Of a stretch of 64,000 nt of DNA, positions 11,372 through 22,305 are shown one piece after another (position 1 is the stretch's first letter; each line of letters begins with the position of its first letter). The DNA lies in the NCBI RefSeq assembly GCF_028583425.1, contig NC_072805.1:10250501-10314500 (forward strand), read 5' to 3'. The DNA comes from Eublepharis macularius. Taxonomy: Eukaryota > Chordata > Lepidosauria > Squamata > Eublepharidae. The notes under the pieces were generated by a model that saw only the letters and a program-made list of their open reading frames with translations, had not been told where the DNA came from and did no database searches. The translations under genes were made by a program, and so were the position numbers.

Positions 11372-11861
11372 TAACAACAACAACAACAACAACATAACAT
11401 TCGATTTATATACTGACAGGGCTTTTTTTCTGGGAAAAGAGGTGGTGGAACTCAAGACCGCACAATGATACTTTGGGTCAGCTGGAACAAGGGGGGAGTT
11501 TTTAAAGTTTAATTTGCCCTTTGTGAAAATGGTCCCCTCTGTCTGGAGATCAGGGGGTGGGGCCACCAGCCATGTGACCATTTTTAAGAGGTGTTGGAAT
11601 GCCGTTCCACGGCGTTCCCGCTGAAAAAAAAGCCCAGTATACCATCCTTCAGGGCAACTTAATGCCCACTCAGAGTGGTTTGCAAAGTATGTCATTATTA
11701 TCCCCATAACAAAACACCCTGTGAGGTAGGTGGGGCTGAGAGAGCTCCAGAGAGCTGTGACTAGCCCAAAGTCACCCAGCTGGCTTCAAGTGGAGGAGTG
11801 GGGAATGAAACCCAGCTCTCCAGATTAGAGTCCCATGCTCAACCACTACACTAAACTGGCT
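11372..11861 (-). mobile_element. tRNA-derived SINE with MIR-like core, split by a hAT-like element
   Basis: The minus strand carries a tRNA-like head (AGTGGTTGAGCATGGGACTC), the MIR-like core GCTGGGTGACTTTGGG and a (GTT)n tail, seen as (AAC)n at 11374-11394 on the + strand. The 11417-11637 insertion interrupts the tail region. This SINE sits in turn within the hairpin retroposon at 11285. Confidence 0.75.
11417..11637. mobile_element. hAT-like non-autonomous element, CAGGGCTTTTTTTC family
   Basis: Ends are CAGGGCTTTTTTTC and GAAAAAAAAGCCCAG. The flanking 8-mers TATACTGA (11409-11416) and TATACCAT (11638-11645) share 5 of 8 bases, a decayed hAT-type duplication. It inserted into the SINE tail. 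Confidence 0.6.
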
Positions 11862-12352
11862 GATGAAGAGAGCTGTGGTTCTTGAAAGCTTATGCTACAA
11901 TAAAGTTGGTTAGTCTTAAAGGTGCAACTGGAAGTTTTACATTATCTCTGTAATCTTGGTAACAGCCTGTAGGCTCTGTCGGTATTGTTATATTGCAGAT
12001 AGGATACTAGGCCTTTTCAGACGTTCACTTTTGGTACTCCAACGCTGCTTAATAGGAGCATGCACTGCAGAGATGCCACGTCGTGAGTACGGGGCAACAC
12101 ACGTACTTTCCATTTGCACATATGAGAGGAAGGGGCAAGGTTTTGCTTACCTTCTTGACATACTCATTGCTAAGTTGGTAGTAAAAGGGAAAAGCTTACA
12201 ATTTACACCTGCTTTGCAAGTGAGATATTTATATAAAATGGAGAGACTTTTTACTGTGTGCCTAAAATTTGGGAGGAAGGCTCTCTTTAATATCAGAATT
12301 AAAACACATTGTATTAGGAAGTCAATCTGTTAATTGTTTGTTTTGATAACCA

Positions 12353-13620
12353 TAAGAACCTAAGAGAAACCATGTTGGATCAGGCCAATGGCCCATCCTG
12401 TCCAACACTCTTGTGTCATACAGTGGCCAAAAAACCAGGTGTCCTCAGGAGGCCTGCCAGTGGGAAAGGGACACTCAAAGCCCTCCCACCGATTGCCGCC
12501 CCCCCCCCCCCAACACCAAGAATACAGAGCATCACTGCCCTCGACAGAGAGTTCCATCTATACCTTGTGGCTAATAGCCTCTGATAGACCTCTGCTCCAT
12601 ATGCTTATCCAATCCCCTCTTGAAGCTGCCACCACCTCCTGAGGCAGTGAATTCCATGTGTCAATCACTCTTTGGGTGAAGAAGTACTTTCTTTTATCCA
12701 TTCTAACCTGACTGCTCAGCAATTTCATTGAGTGCCCACGAGTTCTTGTATTGTGAGAAAGGGAGAAAAATACTTCTTTCTCTACCTTCTCTATCCCATG
12801 CATAATCTTGTAAACCTCTATCATGTCACCCCTCAGTTGTCGTTTCTCCAAGCTAGAGAGCCCCAAGCGCTTTAACCTTTCTTCATAGGGGAAGTGTTCC
12901 ATCCCTTTAATCATTCTAGTTGCCCTTTTCTGCACTTTTTCCAGTGCTATAATATCTTTTTTGAGGTGTGGTGACCAGAATTGTACACAGTATTCCAAAT
13001 GAGGCTGTACCATTGATTTGTACAGGGGCATTATGATCCTAGCTGATTTGTTTTCAATTCCCTTCCTAAAAATCCCCAGCATAGTGTTGGCCTTTTTTAT
13101 TGCCCTCGCACACTGTATTGACATTTTGAGTTAGTTATCCACCATGACTCCAAGATCTCTCTCTTGGTCAATCTCCGCCGGTTTGGACCCCATCATTGTG
13201 TATTTATATTTGGGATTTTTGGCCCCAATCTGCATTACTTTGCACTTGGCCACATTGAACCTCATTTGCCACGCTGACGCGCACTCGCCCAGCCTGGACA
13301 GATCCCTTTGGAGTGCCTCACAGTCCTCCCTGGTTCTTACCACCCTGAACAATTTAGTGGCATCCACAAACTTAGCCACTGCACAGCTTACTCCCAACTG
13401 CTTACCACCCTCCACTGTGAATATTGCCTGTTTATACTCACTCTCTGTTTCCTGTTCATTAGCCAGTTTTTGATCCACAAGAGGACCTGTCCTTTTACCC
13501 CATGACTATTGAGCTTACTTAGCAGCCTTTGATGAGGAACTTTATCCAAAGCTTTCTGGAAGTCCAGGTAGACAACATCCGAAGGGGATCCAATTGATAC
13601 AAGAGATAGAATCAAGAGGT
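12353..13620 (-). mobile_element. CR1/L3-type LINE, decayed, internally deleted
   Basis: Minus-strand frames give YLDFQKALDKVPH, then after a deletion FVDATKLF (the FADD catalytic motif is corrupted), then KKANTMLGIFRKG, LEYCVQFWSPHLKKD, EKRQLRGDMIEVY and TWNSLPQEVV. The region containing motif B is missing and frames are shifted, so the copy is dead. The 3' end reads CCATGTTGGATCAGGCCAAT on the + strand, a tail also found alone at several other places in the window. Confidence 0.85.
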
Positions 13621-13669
13621 GCTGCGAAATTGAGGCAAATACGGCATAGTAGAAAAGAAGTGTAGAGTA

Positions 13670-14012
13670 GGGCTACCAGCCCCCTGGTGGGAGTGGGGGA
13701 TCCTCTGCTGCCGGCCTCCTCCCCTGCCCCCTCTCACCTGGCTGGCAGGGAGGGGGGAAGTGCAGGAATGGGGCTGGACACATCCTACTGGGAATGACAT
13801 CGTTCTCGGCGCAATATGGAAGGGACAGGGGCTGATTCAGCAAAAATGGCGGCATTTCCAGTACGATGCAGGTGCTTTCCAGAGTATGTGACAGCATGCT
13901 TTGGAGTTTCCAGCCCCTTTTCCTGCACCTCCCCCCCCCAACCAGCCAGGTGAAAAGTGGGAGGGCAGAGGTGGGGAGTGAAGGATGCCTCACCCCCATT
14001 ATGGAGCCAATA
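13670..14012. repeat. GC-rich dispersed repeat
   Basis: Starts GGGCTACCAGCCCCCTGGTG. C/G-rich runs and CTGGGAATGACATCG link it to the 2.4 kb and 44.3 kb segments. It directly follows the 5'-truncated end of the minus-strand CR1. Confidence 0.35.
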
Positions 14013-14470
14013 ACCCTGCTCTAAACTTCTTTTTCACCATGCTGCAAGGAAGAAAGAAAAGCCAAAGCATAATAGTTTCCTTGTAGTTTATAATCTGTGG
14101 ATGGAAGCGCTGCTAATGTCCGTGTTCTGTGAGGTAACCCCAGTGGGAACTCCCCCAGCTTTTCTTCTGCATTTCAGGGACGCAGGACAGCCAGCAAGTC
14201 TGGAGAAAAATAGCCCTTCACTGTAAATAGAGGCCTGCTATGTGGAAATGAGGAGTTGAAGCTTTTCAGGCATGGCGGTAAATAACATCACCTGGTAAAT
14301 AACTTATTACTGATAAGCTTTTCAGGCATGGCAGTAAATAACATCCCATTAAACTTCTGTGAAAGGGGTAGGACTTTTTCCCCCCTCCTCAGGCCATTGG
14401 TACCCCCCAGATACTGCTCAATTTTCAGTTCTGGATGGATGGTGGTATACACAGGCAGGAATAAGGAAGT

Positions 14471-14671
14471 AAAGAGTCCAGTAGCACCTTTAAGACTAAC
14501 CGACTTATTTGCAGCACAAGCTTCCACGAACCACAGCTCTCTTCGTCAGATGCAACTTTATTGTAGAATAACTTTCCGATTATGCTACAAATAAATTGGT
14601 TAGTCTTAAAGATGCTGCTGGACTTTACTATTTTGCTACTACAGACTAACACGGCTAGCTTCTCTGGATCT
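14471..14671 (-). mobile_element. Hairpin retroposon (subfamily 1)
   Basis: It is in reverse orientation: it begins AAAGAGTCCAGTAGCACC and ends CGGCTAGCTTCTCTGGATC. The flanking 13-mers at 14458-14470 and 14672-14684 match at 11 of 13 positions, so the target duplication is diverged and the copy is older than the others. Confidence 0.6.
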
Positions 14672-14984
14672 GGAACAAGAAAGTTAGCAGAGCAGATAGA
14701 GGCAGTTGCTAGTTGTGTTGTAAGTATCTTGGGATACTGATAAGTTTCACTCCTCCCCAGCATGGTCGTAGCATCGCCAGTACTTATCCCATGTGCTAAT
14801 ACAGCCATATTGACACCAGCATTAAACCAGTGTGCTTTGGTGAAATGGTATCCTGGCATATCTCAGGTGTGCTAGTATATCTCCAAATTACACCAGCATA
14901 GGGCTTAATTGCTATCCTGAGCAGTTTACAGGCTGGACGTGGGATTACACTGTTAACTGCCCCTTCTGAGCATTAATATTATTA

Positions 14985-15197
14985 ATACGTGGTGGAGAGC
15001 GCCCTCAAGTCATAGCTGACTTAGGGCGACCCCTTCTGGGGTTTTCATGGGAAGAGACTAACGGGTGGTTTGTCATTGCCTGCCTCTGCAACCCTGGTCT
15101 TCTTTGAAGAGTTCCCATCCAATTAATAACAAGGCCGACCCTGCTTAGCTTCTGAGATCTGATGAGATCAGGCTCACCTGGGCTATCCAGATTAGGG
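14985..15197 (-). mobile_element. 5S-rRNA-derived SINE
   Basis: The minus strand contains TCTCAGAAGCTAAGCAGGGT followed by a CGGCCTTGTT-type segment, corresponding to the internal promoter region of 5S rRNA. A noncoding body and tail follow. It is not a functional 5S gene. Confidence 0.75.
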
Positions 15198-15355
15198 CAT
15201 TATTAATATAATAGTTATATTAAATATTATAATAATTATAATTATTAACATATTCATATAAGCCTGATTCCTACACCAAGGACCTTACAATGTAAATTTA
15301 GACTCTGGCTTGAGTGAAAGGGAGATTCTTGATTTTGTAGAGTCCTTAACATTTA

Positions 15356-15557
15356 GGCCGTTTCCAGATGGCTTACCTGCCTCCAGAACGTTGCGCCATC
15401 TTGCGGGGAAAACGCGAAATATCGCGTTTTCTCGCGCGAGTTTTGCATGATGTCATGTGACGTCGCGCAAAACTCGCGCGAGAAAACGCGATATTTCGCG
15501 TTTTCCCCACAAGATGGCGCAACGTTCCGGAGGCAGGTAAGCCATCTGGAAATGGCC
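15356..15557. mobile_element. CpG-rich palindromic MITE, Harbinger-like
   Basis: A 202-bp element that is almost entirely one inverted repeat, from GGCCGTTTCCAGATGGCTTA to its mirror TAAGCCATCTGGAAATGGCC. Inner arms are rich in CGCG and TTTTCTCGCGCGAG. TTA flanks it on both sides (15353-15355, 15558-15560), the TWA target duplication of PIF/Harbinger elements. Confidence 0.82.
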
Positions 15558-16425
15558 TTAGTTTCTGACTTTTGGGGTCTGACCCACAATTACAGTTTTA
15601 AAGCTGTTTTGCATGCTTAAGCAACCATTCTTAATTTTCATTAAGAATACATAGGTTATTTTTTTAAAACTTTGCCTTTATGGATAACTTGGGACTGAAA
15701 GTATGAGTTTGTTTCCTACACAGGCCGCCACTCTGGGGATTGTGGGATGGAGGCTCTGGCCAACTCGTGACTCTCTTCTTCTGCTTGGATAGACATCTAC
15801 AGGAGGAGCTGTACCCTGGTGACAGGCTGCTCAAAAATCATTTTCTGGAGAATTTCTGCAGGTTAAAATTTGTGACCATGCTTAATAATAATCTTCTGAA
15901 GAGCATCCCTTGCGCATTTGAGACTGGACGGCTTTTCTGCACACTCAATTTATTCCTGATTTTCTTAGCAGACAATCTGCAAACATTGGAATCAGCTTGG
16001 GTACGGTTCTTCCGCATGCCTGCCCTCCCTTTGCATTTTTACAGTTGTGGAATTGGTTTATTTTGTTCTGTACGTGCCTTAAATAATCAGGATTTTCAAG
16101 CGAGGGTCTGTCATCATTGGTGGCATCATCGGTGATGTCACACCACACATATAGTATTTTTTAAAAAAAATTCACATGCTTATATTGATAGAATGATTTA
16201 AGGGCCAGTTTTTTAAAAAAAGATTGAAAATGAACACGTGGGGAAGTCTTTGCATGGGGAAGCCTAAAACGGGAGTAGCTCTGCCACCCATACCTAAGGC
16301 CCCCCCCCATCCAAACCAGAAACCCTTGCCTGTGGCTGACCCAGAGCCAAGGGGTGGAGGCTGGCACTGGCCGGGCAAACTGACCTCTTTTAGGATGCAG
16401 CCTGGAGCAGCAGCAGCTATGTGCT

Positions 16426-16641
16426 GCTGTAGCACAGTGGTTCAGCTGTGAATCAGTACTGTACTGGTTCGAATCCCGCTACTGCCATGAGCTCAGCAGG
16501 TAGGCTTGAGTAAGCCACTCCTCTCAGCCCCAGCTCCCCAGCTGTATTGGGGGGATAATAACACTGACTTTGTTCATCGCTCTGGGTGCGGTGTCTAAAA
16601 GACTGATATATAAGCGTAGTAGTAGTAGTAGTTGTTGTTGT
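16426..16641 (+). mobile_element. tRNA-derived SINE with MIR-like core
   Basis: A box-like TAGCACAGTGGTTCAG, B box GGTTCGAATCC, then the MIR-type core and an (AGT)n(GTT)n tail. TATGTGCT at 16418-16425 recurs at 16642-16649. It inserted in the dispersed repeat that also occurs intact at 8.6-9.2 kb. Confidence 0.82.
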
Positions 16642-16795
16642 TATGTGCTTTTCAAACCACACTGCTTTTTCTGGTGCCAGAAGGGGCCACCCCTCCCCCC
16701 CTCCCCCGGGCTACCAGGGCTTTTGCAATTTTTTAAATTGTCAATTTCATATCAGTAGATCAATCTAACATTGTAATAAAAAAGCAAGTCTCTAG

Positions 16796-17222
16796 TAGAG
16801 ATGGGCACGAACCGAAATACGAACCAAAGTTCGTGATGAACCAGGCCGGTTCGTGGTTTGCGAACTGGTGGTTTGTCAGAGCCCATTTTGCCGAACCGCC
16901 ACAAACTTTAGGCTGGTTTGTTTGTTTCATTTTTTTGGTTCATCACTGCAGACAGCCTGGCACTGATCAATCATTTTCCTAGGCAACAGAGGATGGACTT
17001 CCTGCAGACCTTCTGCTGACCCGGAAGTGGCCTTCAGGTGGTCCAGAAGTGACCTTCTGCTGACCCAGAAGTGACTATTTGCTGACTTGGGTGTGACATT
17101 TTCATGAACCAAATGAACCAGTTTGCAAACCGGGGCAGGTTCATGAAAGTTCAAGGTTCATGAAATGCAACGAACCATGAACCGCATGATTCGGGTTTTT
17201 TTTCGGTTCGTGCCCATCTCTA
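16796..17222. mobile_element. hAT-like non-autonomous element, TAGAGATGGGC family
   Basis: Inverted ends TAGAGATGGGCACGAACCG and CGGTTCGTGCCCATCTCTA bound 427 bp of mostly noncoding sequence rich in AACC/GGTT arms. A perfect 8-bp duplication, GTCTCTAG, lies at 16788-16795 and 17223-17230. The uninterrupted target is visible in the related repeat near 8930. Confidence 0.88.
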
Positions 17223-18033
17223 GTCTCTAGCCCCTTCTCTTGCAGAGATATAAGGGAGAAGGCATATCTCCACAAGGGAAGAGGCTAAAGACTTACTTTT
17301 TTAAAAACAATGAAAGCTGGGAATTCAGAGAACCTGCTGCATCTATTTTTACAATGGTAAGTTCATATATCGATATGAAATTGATGATTATAAAAGATCA
17401 AAACCAAGAAGGAGAGAAAGGAAGGCAGGAGAAGGAGTGGTTTGATGATGATGAATGTGCAATCTTCAGAAAGTAGGTTGGAGGTGGGTGGGAATGGGTG
17501 AGACAAACAAAACCAAAACAAGCATTATGCATGAGGAAAAAAATGACTCAAAAATCGGCTTCCAGAAAAAAAGATCAGGGTAAAAGTGGTCACAAAAGAA
17601 CCGGAAAATTCCTGGAGGAAAGCCAAAAAACTCAAAGCAAAACTAAAGACAAAAAAATGCATGAATAACTCAGGGGATAAATCAAAGCAGTGTGGGGCCA
17701 GAACTGATGGAAAAATCCTGTGTGGAAAACCTCTGGTGTCTTCCATCAGGTATTTCCTGAAAACAGATCTTCTGTCACTGCTGCAGCCATGACTGTGAGT
17801 CATTGCGGACTGGTTCAAAATGCAGTGTGTTGATCAGTTTAGGTTCCAGAGAGAAAAAATGTTAGACTTGATGTAGAACACTAAGCAATTCTTGGCTAAG
17901 CAGACTTTTTTCTTTCCGCAGTCCTGCTTTATCAGTTCCTGATGGCATCAGTCCTGACCAAGTACACCTATATCTGCCAGCCAATGGATACAACTGAAGT
18001 AGCCTGTTAACCTGGGTACAGTAGACTTCTCAA

Positions 18034-18722
18034 TAGACATGGGCACGAACAGCATTACAAACGGAAAAAACCCATGAACAGCCCATCCGTCTGTTCATGA
18101 ACAAGCCGTTCGTGAAGCTCCATTGTAAATGAACAAGTGGTCGTTGCAAGCCCCGTTCTTTTCCTTCGTCAGCCGTTCGTCAAGCCAGACAGTCTGGGGC
18201 CTTTCAGTCAATTCCCCTGGCAATGGCAGGGACTGAAATCTGTCTGAACTCCTTCTGGCATTCCTTCTGGCTTTAACCTTTCAAAGTACTTCCAGCAGAG
18301 AGTCCTGTTTTTGCCACTGTGAAGAGAAAATGACAACAAAGGGGGGGCCCACATGGATCATGCCTTTCCCGGGGTGCAATATCTGAAATTTGGGGCGTCT
18401 TCGGAGGACAGTGAGGACTATGTCCCCTGCAAATTTGGTGGGTATTGAACATTGGGAAGGTCAGTTTGTGGGGTGTTTAAAGGGCCCTGCCCCTTGCATG
18501 TGGCAGGAAAGAGCCCTTTAAACTACCAGCTGGTAGGCGGCAGGGGGAATTCCCCCTGCCACCTGCCAGCTGATAGTTTAAAGGGATCTTTAAGGGGCCA
18601 GGAACAATGAACATGTTTATGAACAGGGTCAAGTTCGTTACTGTTCGTTGTTCATTGTTTGTGGATGGCAACGAACAATGAACAGCTTGTTCAGTTTTTT
18701 TCCCCGTTGTTGCCCATGTCTA
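18034..18722. mobile_element. hAT-like non-autonomous element, TAGACATGGGC family
   Basis: Ends TAGACATGGGCACGAAC and GTTGTTGCCCATGTCTA. A perfect 8-bp duplication, CTTCTCAA, lies at 18026-18033 and 18723-18730. At 689 bp it is related by its ends to the 16796 element. No transposase frame is present. Confidence 0.87.
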
Positions 18723-18730
18723 CTTCTCAA

Positions 18731-20126
18731 GCACCAAACCTCTTGCACAAGTCTCAAACAGAGCCATCCTGAGGACTTTTGGCACCATAGGCTGGCCTGG
18801 GTTCAGCCCCACCCACCCATGCCAGCTGGACTATGCATGTCCCAAGCTGCCAGCCAGCCTGATAACCTAAGTAGTGGGACTGCAGGTGCTGCAGGCTGCC
18901 CCCTTTTGGTTCCCGACACCTCAGGCAATTGCATATGGCTGCCTAGTGGGTAGGTCAGCCCTGTTTTGAAAGATATTTCACATCAAATTGTGTAATTGAG
19001 ACCATCTGCCACCTCTAAGCCCTGGCTTCCAACTAACTCCTGCTTTCTTCCTTTCAAAGGATCGCTCACCACCTCACCTGTGCATTCTCTGGTACCCAGT
19101 TCTCCATCTTCCCTTTATAGTTGATAACTGGATTGTTTCCTTCTTAGGTATATGTCTAACTCACCTTAGGTTCCTGCTGGAGAGGCATCTGTTATTAAAG
19201 TTTATTGAGATTAGGCTTTTTCAGGAGGTACACGCAGATACTGAATACCAGCACCTCTTAGGCATTTGGGACTTGGATTGAAAGGAGAAAACATAATGAG
19301 TGCAGGCACCTCTTTTTAAGCAAAAAAAGGTACTGGTTGTTATTTAACCCCCAGGTTCTGATGTGTGATGAGATTAGATGCAGTCCCTGGCCCACTACGT
19401 TCAGCTTCCTGCCCAGTACTGTTTGTGGTGGGGAGAGTATTTTATCTCAACCTCACTTTTATTTAGGAATCATTTGGGGTGGCCGTCTCCCTCACAGTGT
19501 TCTGTTATCTGGGAAGTGCCTCAAGTACATATCTGTGGACAGCCCAGATTTTATGCCTGTTTGTTTGGTCTTGGTGTCTATTACTTTACAGTTATTGTGC
19601 TAAAGGCAGAAGAAAATAAAAGATTTATCTTCTAATTATTAAAATATCTGGCAACATTTTCTTCTCTTTGCCCAGCAGATGGCAAGAGTGTGCAGGCGGT
19701 TTTTTTCTAGAGTGGATTGATAAGGTAAAGAAGCCCTTTCCAGTTATCGCTTCAATGAGCTGAACTTGCTTATACTTTGCTTTGAATTCTCCCCCACCTA
19801 AAATTAATTCAACTAATTCCTTCTCCTCTTTGAAGGAGCTTGTCACAATTCATGTTGTGTCTCCCTTTCTCATCTTTCTTCTTTCCTTTAAGGAAGTCCA
19901 CCAGCTGAAAACTGTTCCAGCTTTTCACACAAAGTTCACACACATACTTCCAAGCACAGCAACAGATTGAGCTAGGTGTCCTAACAGAAAGATGTGTTTA
20001 TTCATTTTTATTAATTTATTGAATTTGTAGCCCACTCTCCTTGCATGTGGGCTCAGAGCTGATAACAACATTGTTTTAGCAACATGTAAAATCACAATTC
20101 CTCTGTCCCTTGCTCCAAACATGTCC
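18731..20126. other. No gene identified
   Basis: No recognisable element except an L2-like tail near 20000-20060 (TTGAATTTGTAGCCCACTCT). Short frames only. Confidence 0.45.
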
Positions 20127-21720
20127 TCTGTGTGTGTTATGTGCTGTCAAGTTGTTTCTGACTTATGGTGACCCTATGAATGAAAGACCTCAAAAACATC
20201 CTATCATTAACAGCCTTCCTCAGATCTTGCAGTCTGGAGGCCATGGCTTCCTTTATTGTGTTAAGAATTCTCATTTTCATTTTTTTAAAAAATTTATTGG
20301 TGAGTATACTTTTCAAATTCAATACATTTATTCCCTCAATATCTAATTAACTCTATCCCCCACCCTTTCCCTCCCCCCTCTCTATTGACTTCCAACAGCT
20401 TTCCAACCCTTAACCCCTCTTATTACTTAATAAATCCCTTACTCTACGCACATTCTAATTTTTTCCCCCCAGGTATTTTATCATGTATATCAAATATCCT
20501 ATCAATATAATATATATCAGTATAATATACATCTTATCAGTTATACTATCAATATAGTATAAATCTTATACCCCTCAATATAGCAGACCAGTATGATATA
20601 GTATAATATATAACAAAAGTCTTAATTTAAATATATTCTATTTCTTTTAAACCTATATTCTATCAAATATACTGTCGTCATTATAATATGTATTAAAACC
20701 CCTACTGTGTGCCCTGCCACCAATGTGGCACAGCATACAACACCGTACTGCACATTCATTATATAATATACAATCTGATCCACTAGCATTATAGTATATA
20801 TAGTATCACCCATCAGTATATTTATTTAACTATTTCCTTATTCATATACTCTAAAAAAGATATTACTTATCCTAACCTCCCTATCTTATTCTTTACAAAA
20901 TCAGTTCTAAATTTCACCCCTTTTCTACTATATTATAGTCCAAGCTTAGATTAAAATAGATATAAATTGGTATAATGGTAAAGTCACTTCTCTCTTCTGT
21001 TTAAAATGTCTTGTTTTAAAAATTCTCAAACTGCCACAGTTCTCCTTTCACATCCCATTTTTTTTCCAAAAATTGTTTCAATTTCGCCCAGTCCGCCAAA
21101 TACTGTCCCGGATCCAGGTCTTTGAGTTTTCTTGTCATTTTATCCATCTCTGCCATGTACAACAATTTATAAATCCAGTCCTCTACAGTAGGTACTTCTT
21201 GCATTTTCCATTTCTGCGCATACAGTAATCTTGCTGCAGCTGTCATATAAAATAACAATGTTCTATTTTGCACTGGAACATTCTCCATTCCTAAGTTTAG
21301 TAGCAGCAGTTCTGGGTTCTTATTTATTTGGGTTTGTAACACCTCATTAATTACTTCTATTATATCTCCCCAGTACTAAGAATTCTAATTTTCAGTCGTC
21401 CTCTTTTCCTAGCTTTATTGTCTTTTCCAGTGAGTCTTGTCTCCTCAAGACGTAACTAAAGTACAATAGTCTCTGTTGTGTCATTTTAGCTTCTAGGGAG
21501 AATTCAAGATTGATTTGATCTAGAAGCCACTTATTTGTCTTATTGACCATCCATGGTATCTGTTAAGCTCTTTTCCAACACCACATTTCAAATGAATCAT
21601 TTTTTTTCCTGTCAGCTTTCTTCACTGTCCAACTTTCACATCCATACAAAGCAATGTCTCCTCCCCACACTCACATCAGCTCTCAGCATCTCAAGGGCAG
21701 GGTGGTTTGAAACATATGGC
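20127..21720 (-). mobile_element. LINE 3' region (RTE-like or related), split by the L1
   Basis: The flanks 20127-20279 and 21395-21720 are one older LINE on the minus strand. The 3' part translates to RLQDLRKAVNDRMFLRSFIH and HRVTISQKQLDST; the upstream part corresponds to a WTV-K-type segment that follows the reverse transcriptase. Joined across the L1 they are collinear. I recognise the sequence as a common vertebrate LINE tail but am unsure of its clade. Confidence 0.6.
20280..21377 (-). mobile_element. L1 LINE, 5'-truncated, inserted in another LINE
   Basis: The minus strand at 21342-21016 encodes the C-terminus of an L1 ORF2 protein (FYMTAAARLLYAQKWK, VEDWIYKLLYMAEMDKMT). It is followed by an AT-rich 3' UTR and a poly(A) (T-run at 20280). 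Near-identical 17-mers, AAGAATTCTCATTTTCA at 20263-20279 and AAGAATTCTAATTTTCA at 21378-21394, are the target duplication. Length, A-tail and duplication all fit target-primed reverse transcription. Confidence 0.88.
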
Positions 21721-21875
21721 TTTATTCTTATATTGTTAAATATCTAAAATTAAACAAATGAAATAAATAGAAATGTTATCTGCCAATCATAAAGAAGTCA
21801 TCCATAGATGGTCCTATGTGTTTTTATCTAGCCATTTATGTGTGGAATCGCTTCCCCTTTCTTTTGTCTTTGCAG

Positions 21876-22117
21876 CTCCAGTTTGGGGACATTGCTGCCC
21901 ACACCTTCTATAATCTCGTCATTCAATGCTCATGCCTTGATGGACCCACCCTGGCTGTCTCCATCACCATAGTCGGCCTTACTATTCTTAAACTTCTACT
22001 ACTGGACCTACATCAAGAAAGGAGAAGGGAAACTGATGATGAAGGACGTGAAAGCAACGTTTTGGTTGCTGTGGAACTATGGATTTCCTTTGAACCTGTC
22101 GGTGTGCCTGGAATGGT
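21876..22117 (+). other. Exon-like segment of unknown identity
   Basis: A pyrimidine tract and AG (CTTTTGTCTTTGCAG, ending 21875) precede an open segment, and GTGAGG follows near 22117. One frame stays open throughout (part of a 121-codon ORF). Another frame reads LNFYYWTYIKKGEGKLMMKD with a stop upstream. No family is recognised; it could be a decayed pseudogene, an exon or chance. Confidence 0.2.
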
Positions 22118-22305
22118 GAGGGTGGATGTCACATACTGTTTCTTGATTGCTTTGCAGATGTCTCGCTGGAATTGGAAATGAAGGGGACAGATGGCTTTGG
22201 GAATTTGCCCTGAAGAACTGAATCTTTTATTTGTTGGACACTCCTGAAATAGAACTTTTTTGTGGATGGAAACTTAGAGGGAAACTACATGAGACACCTG
22301 GGCAT

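Larger units (their letters stand above)
11285..11937 (+). mobile_element. Hairpin retroposon (subfamily 1) split by a nested SINE
   Basis: The 5' part (11285 to about 11371) begins CCAGAGGAGTTAGCCGTG. The 3' part (about 11862-11937) ends GGTGCAACTGGAAGTTT. TACATTATC at 11276-11284 recurs at 11938-11946 as a 9-nt target duplication. The element carries a minus-strand SINE, which itself carries a hAT-like element. Confidence 0.7.
15930..17500 (+). repeat. Dispersed repeat, copy with two nested insertions
   Basis: Collinear with 8580-9215 after removing the SINE (16426-16641) and the hAT-like element (16796-17222). It is useful as an empty-site comparison for both. Confidence 0.6.

Noticed and set aside
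21816-22181. Annotating the 121-codon ORF as a protein-coding gene
   Set aside because: Splice-like borders are suggestive but no homology is recognised. It is kept only as a low-confidence exon-like segment.
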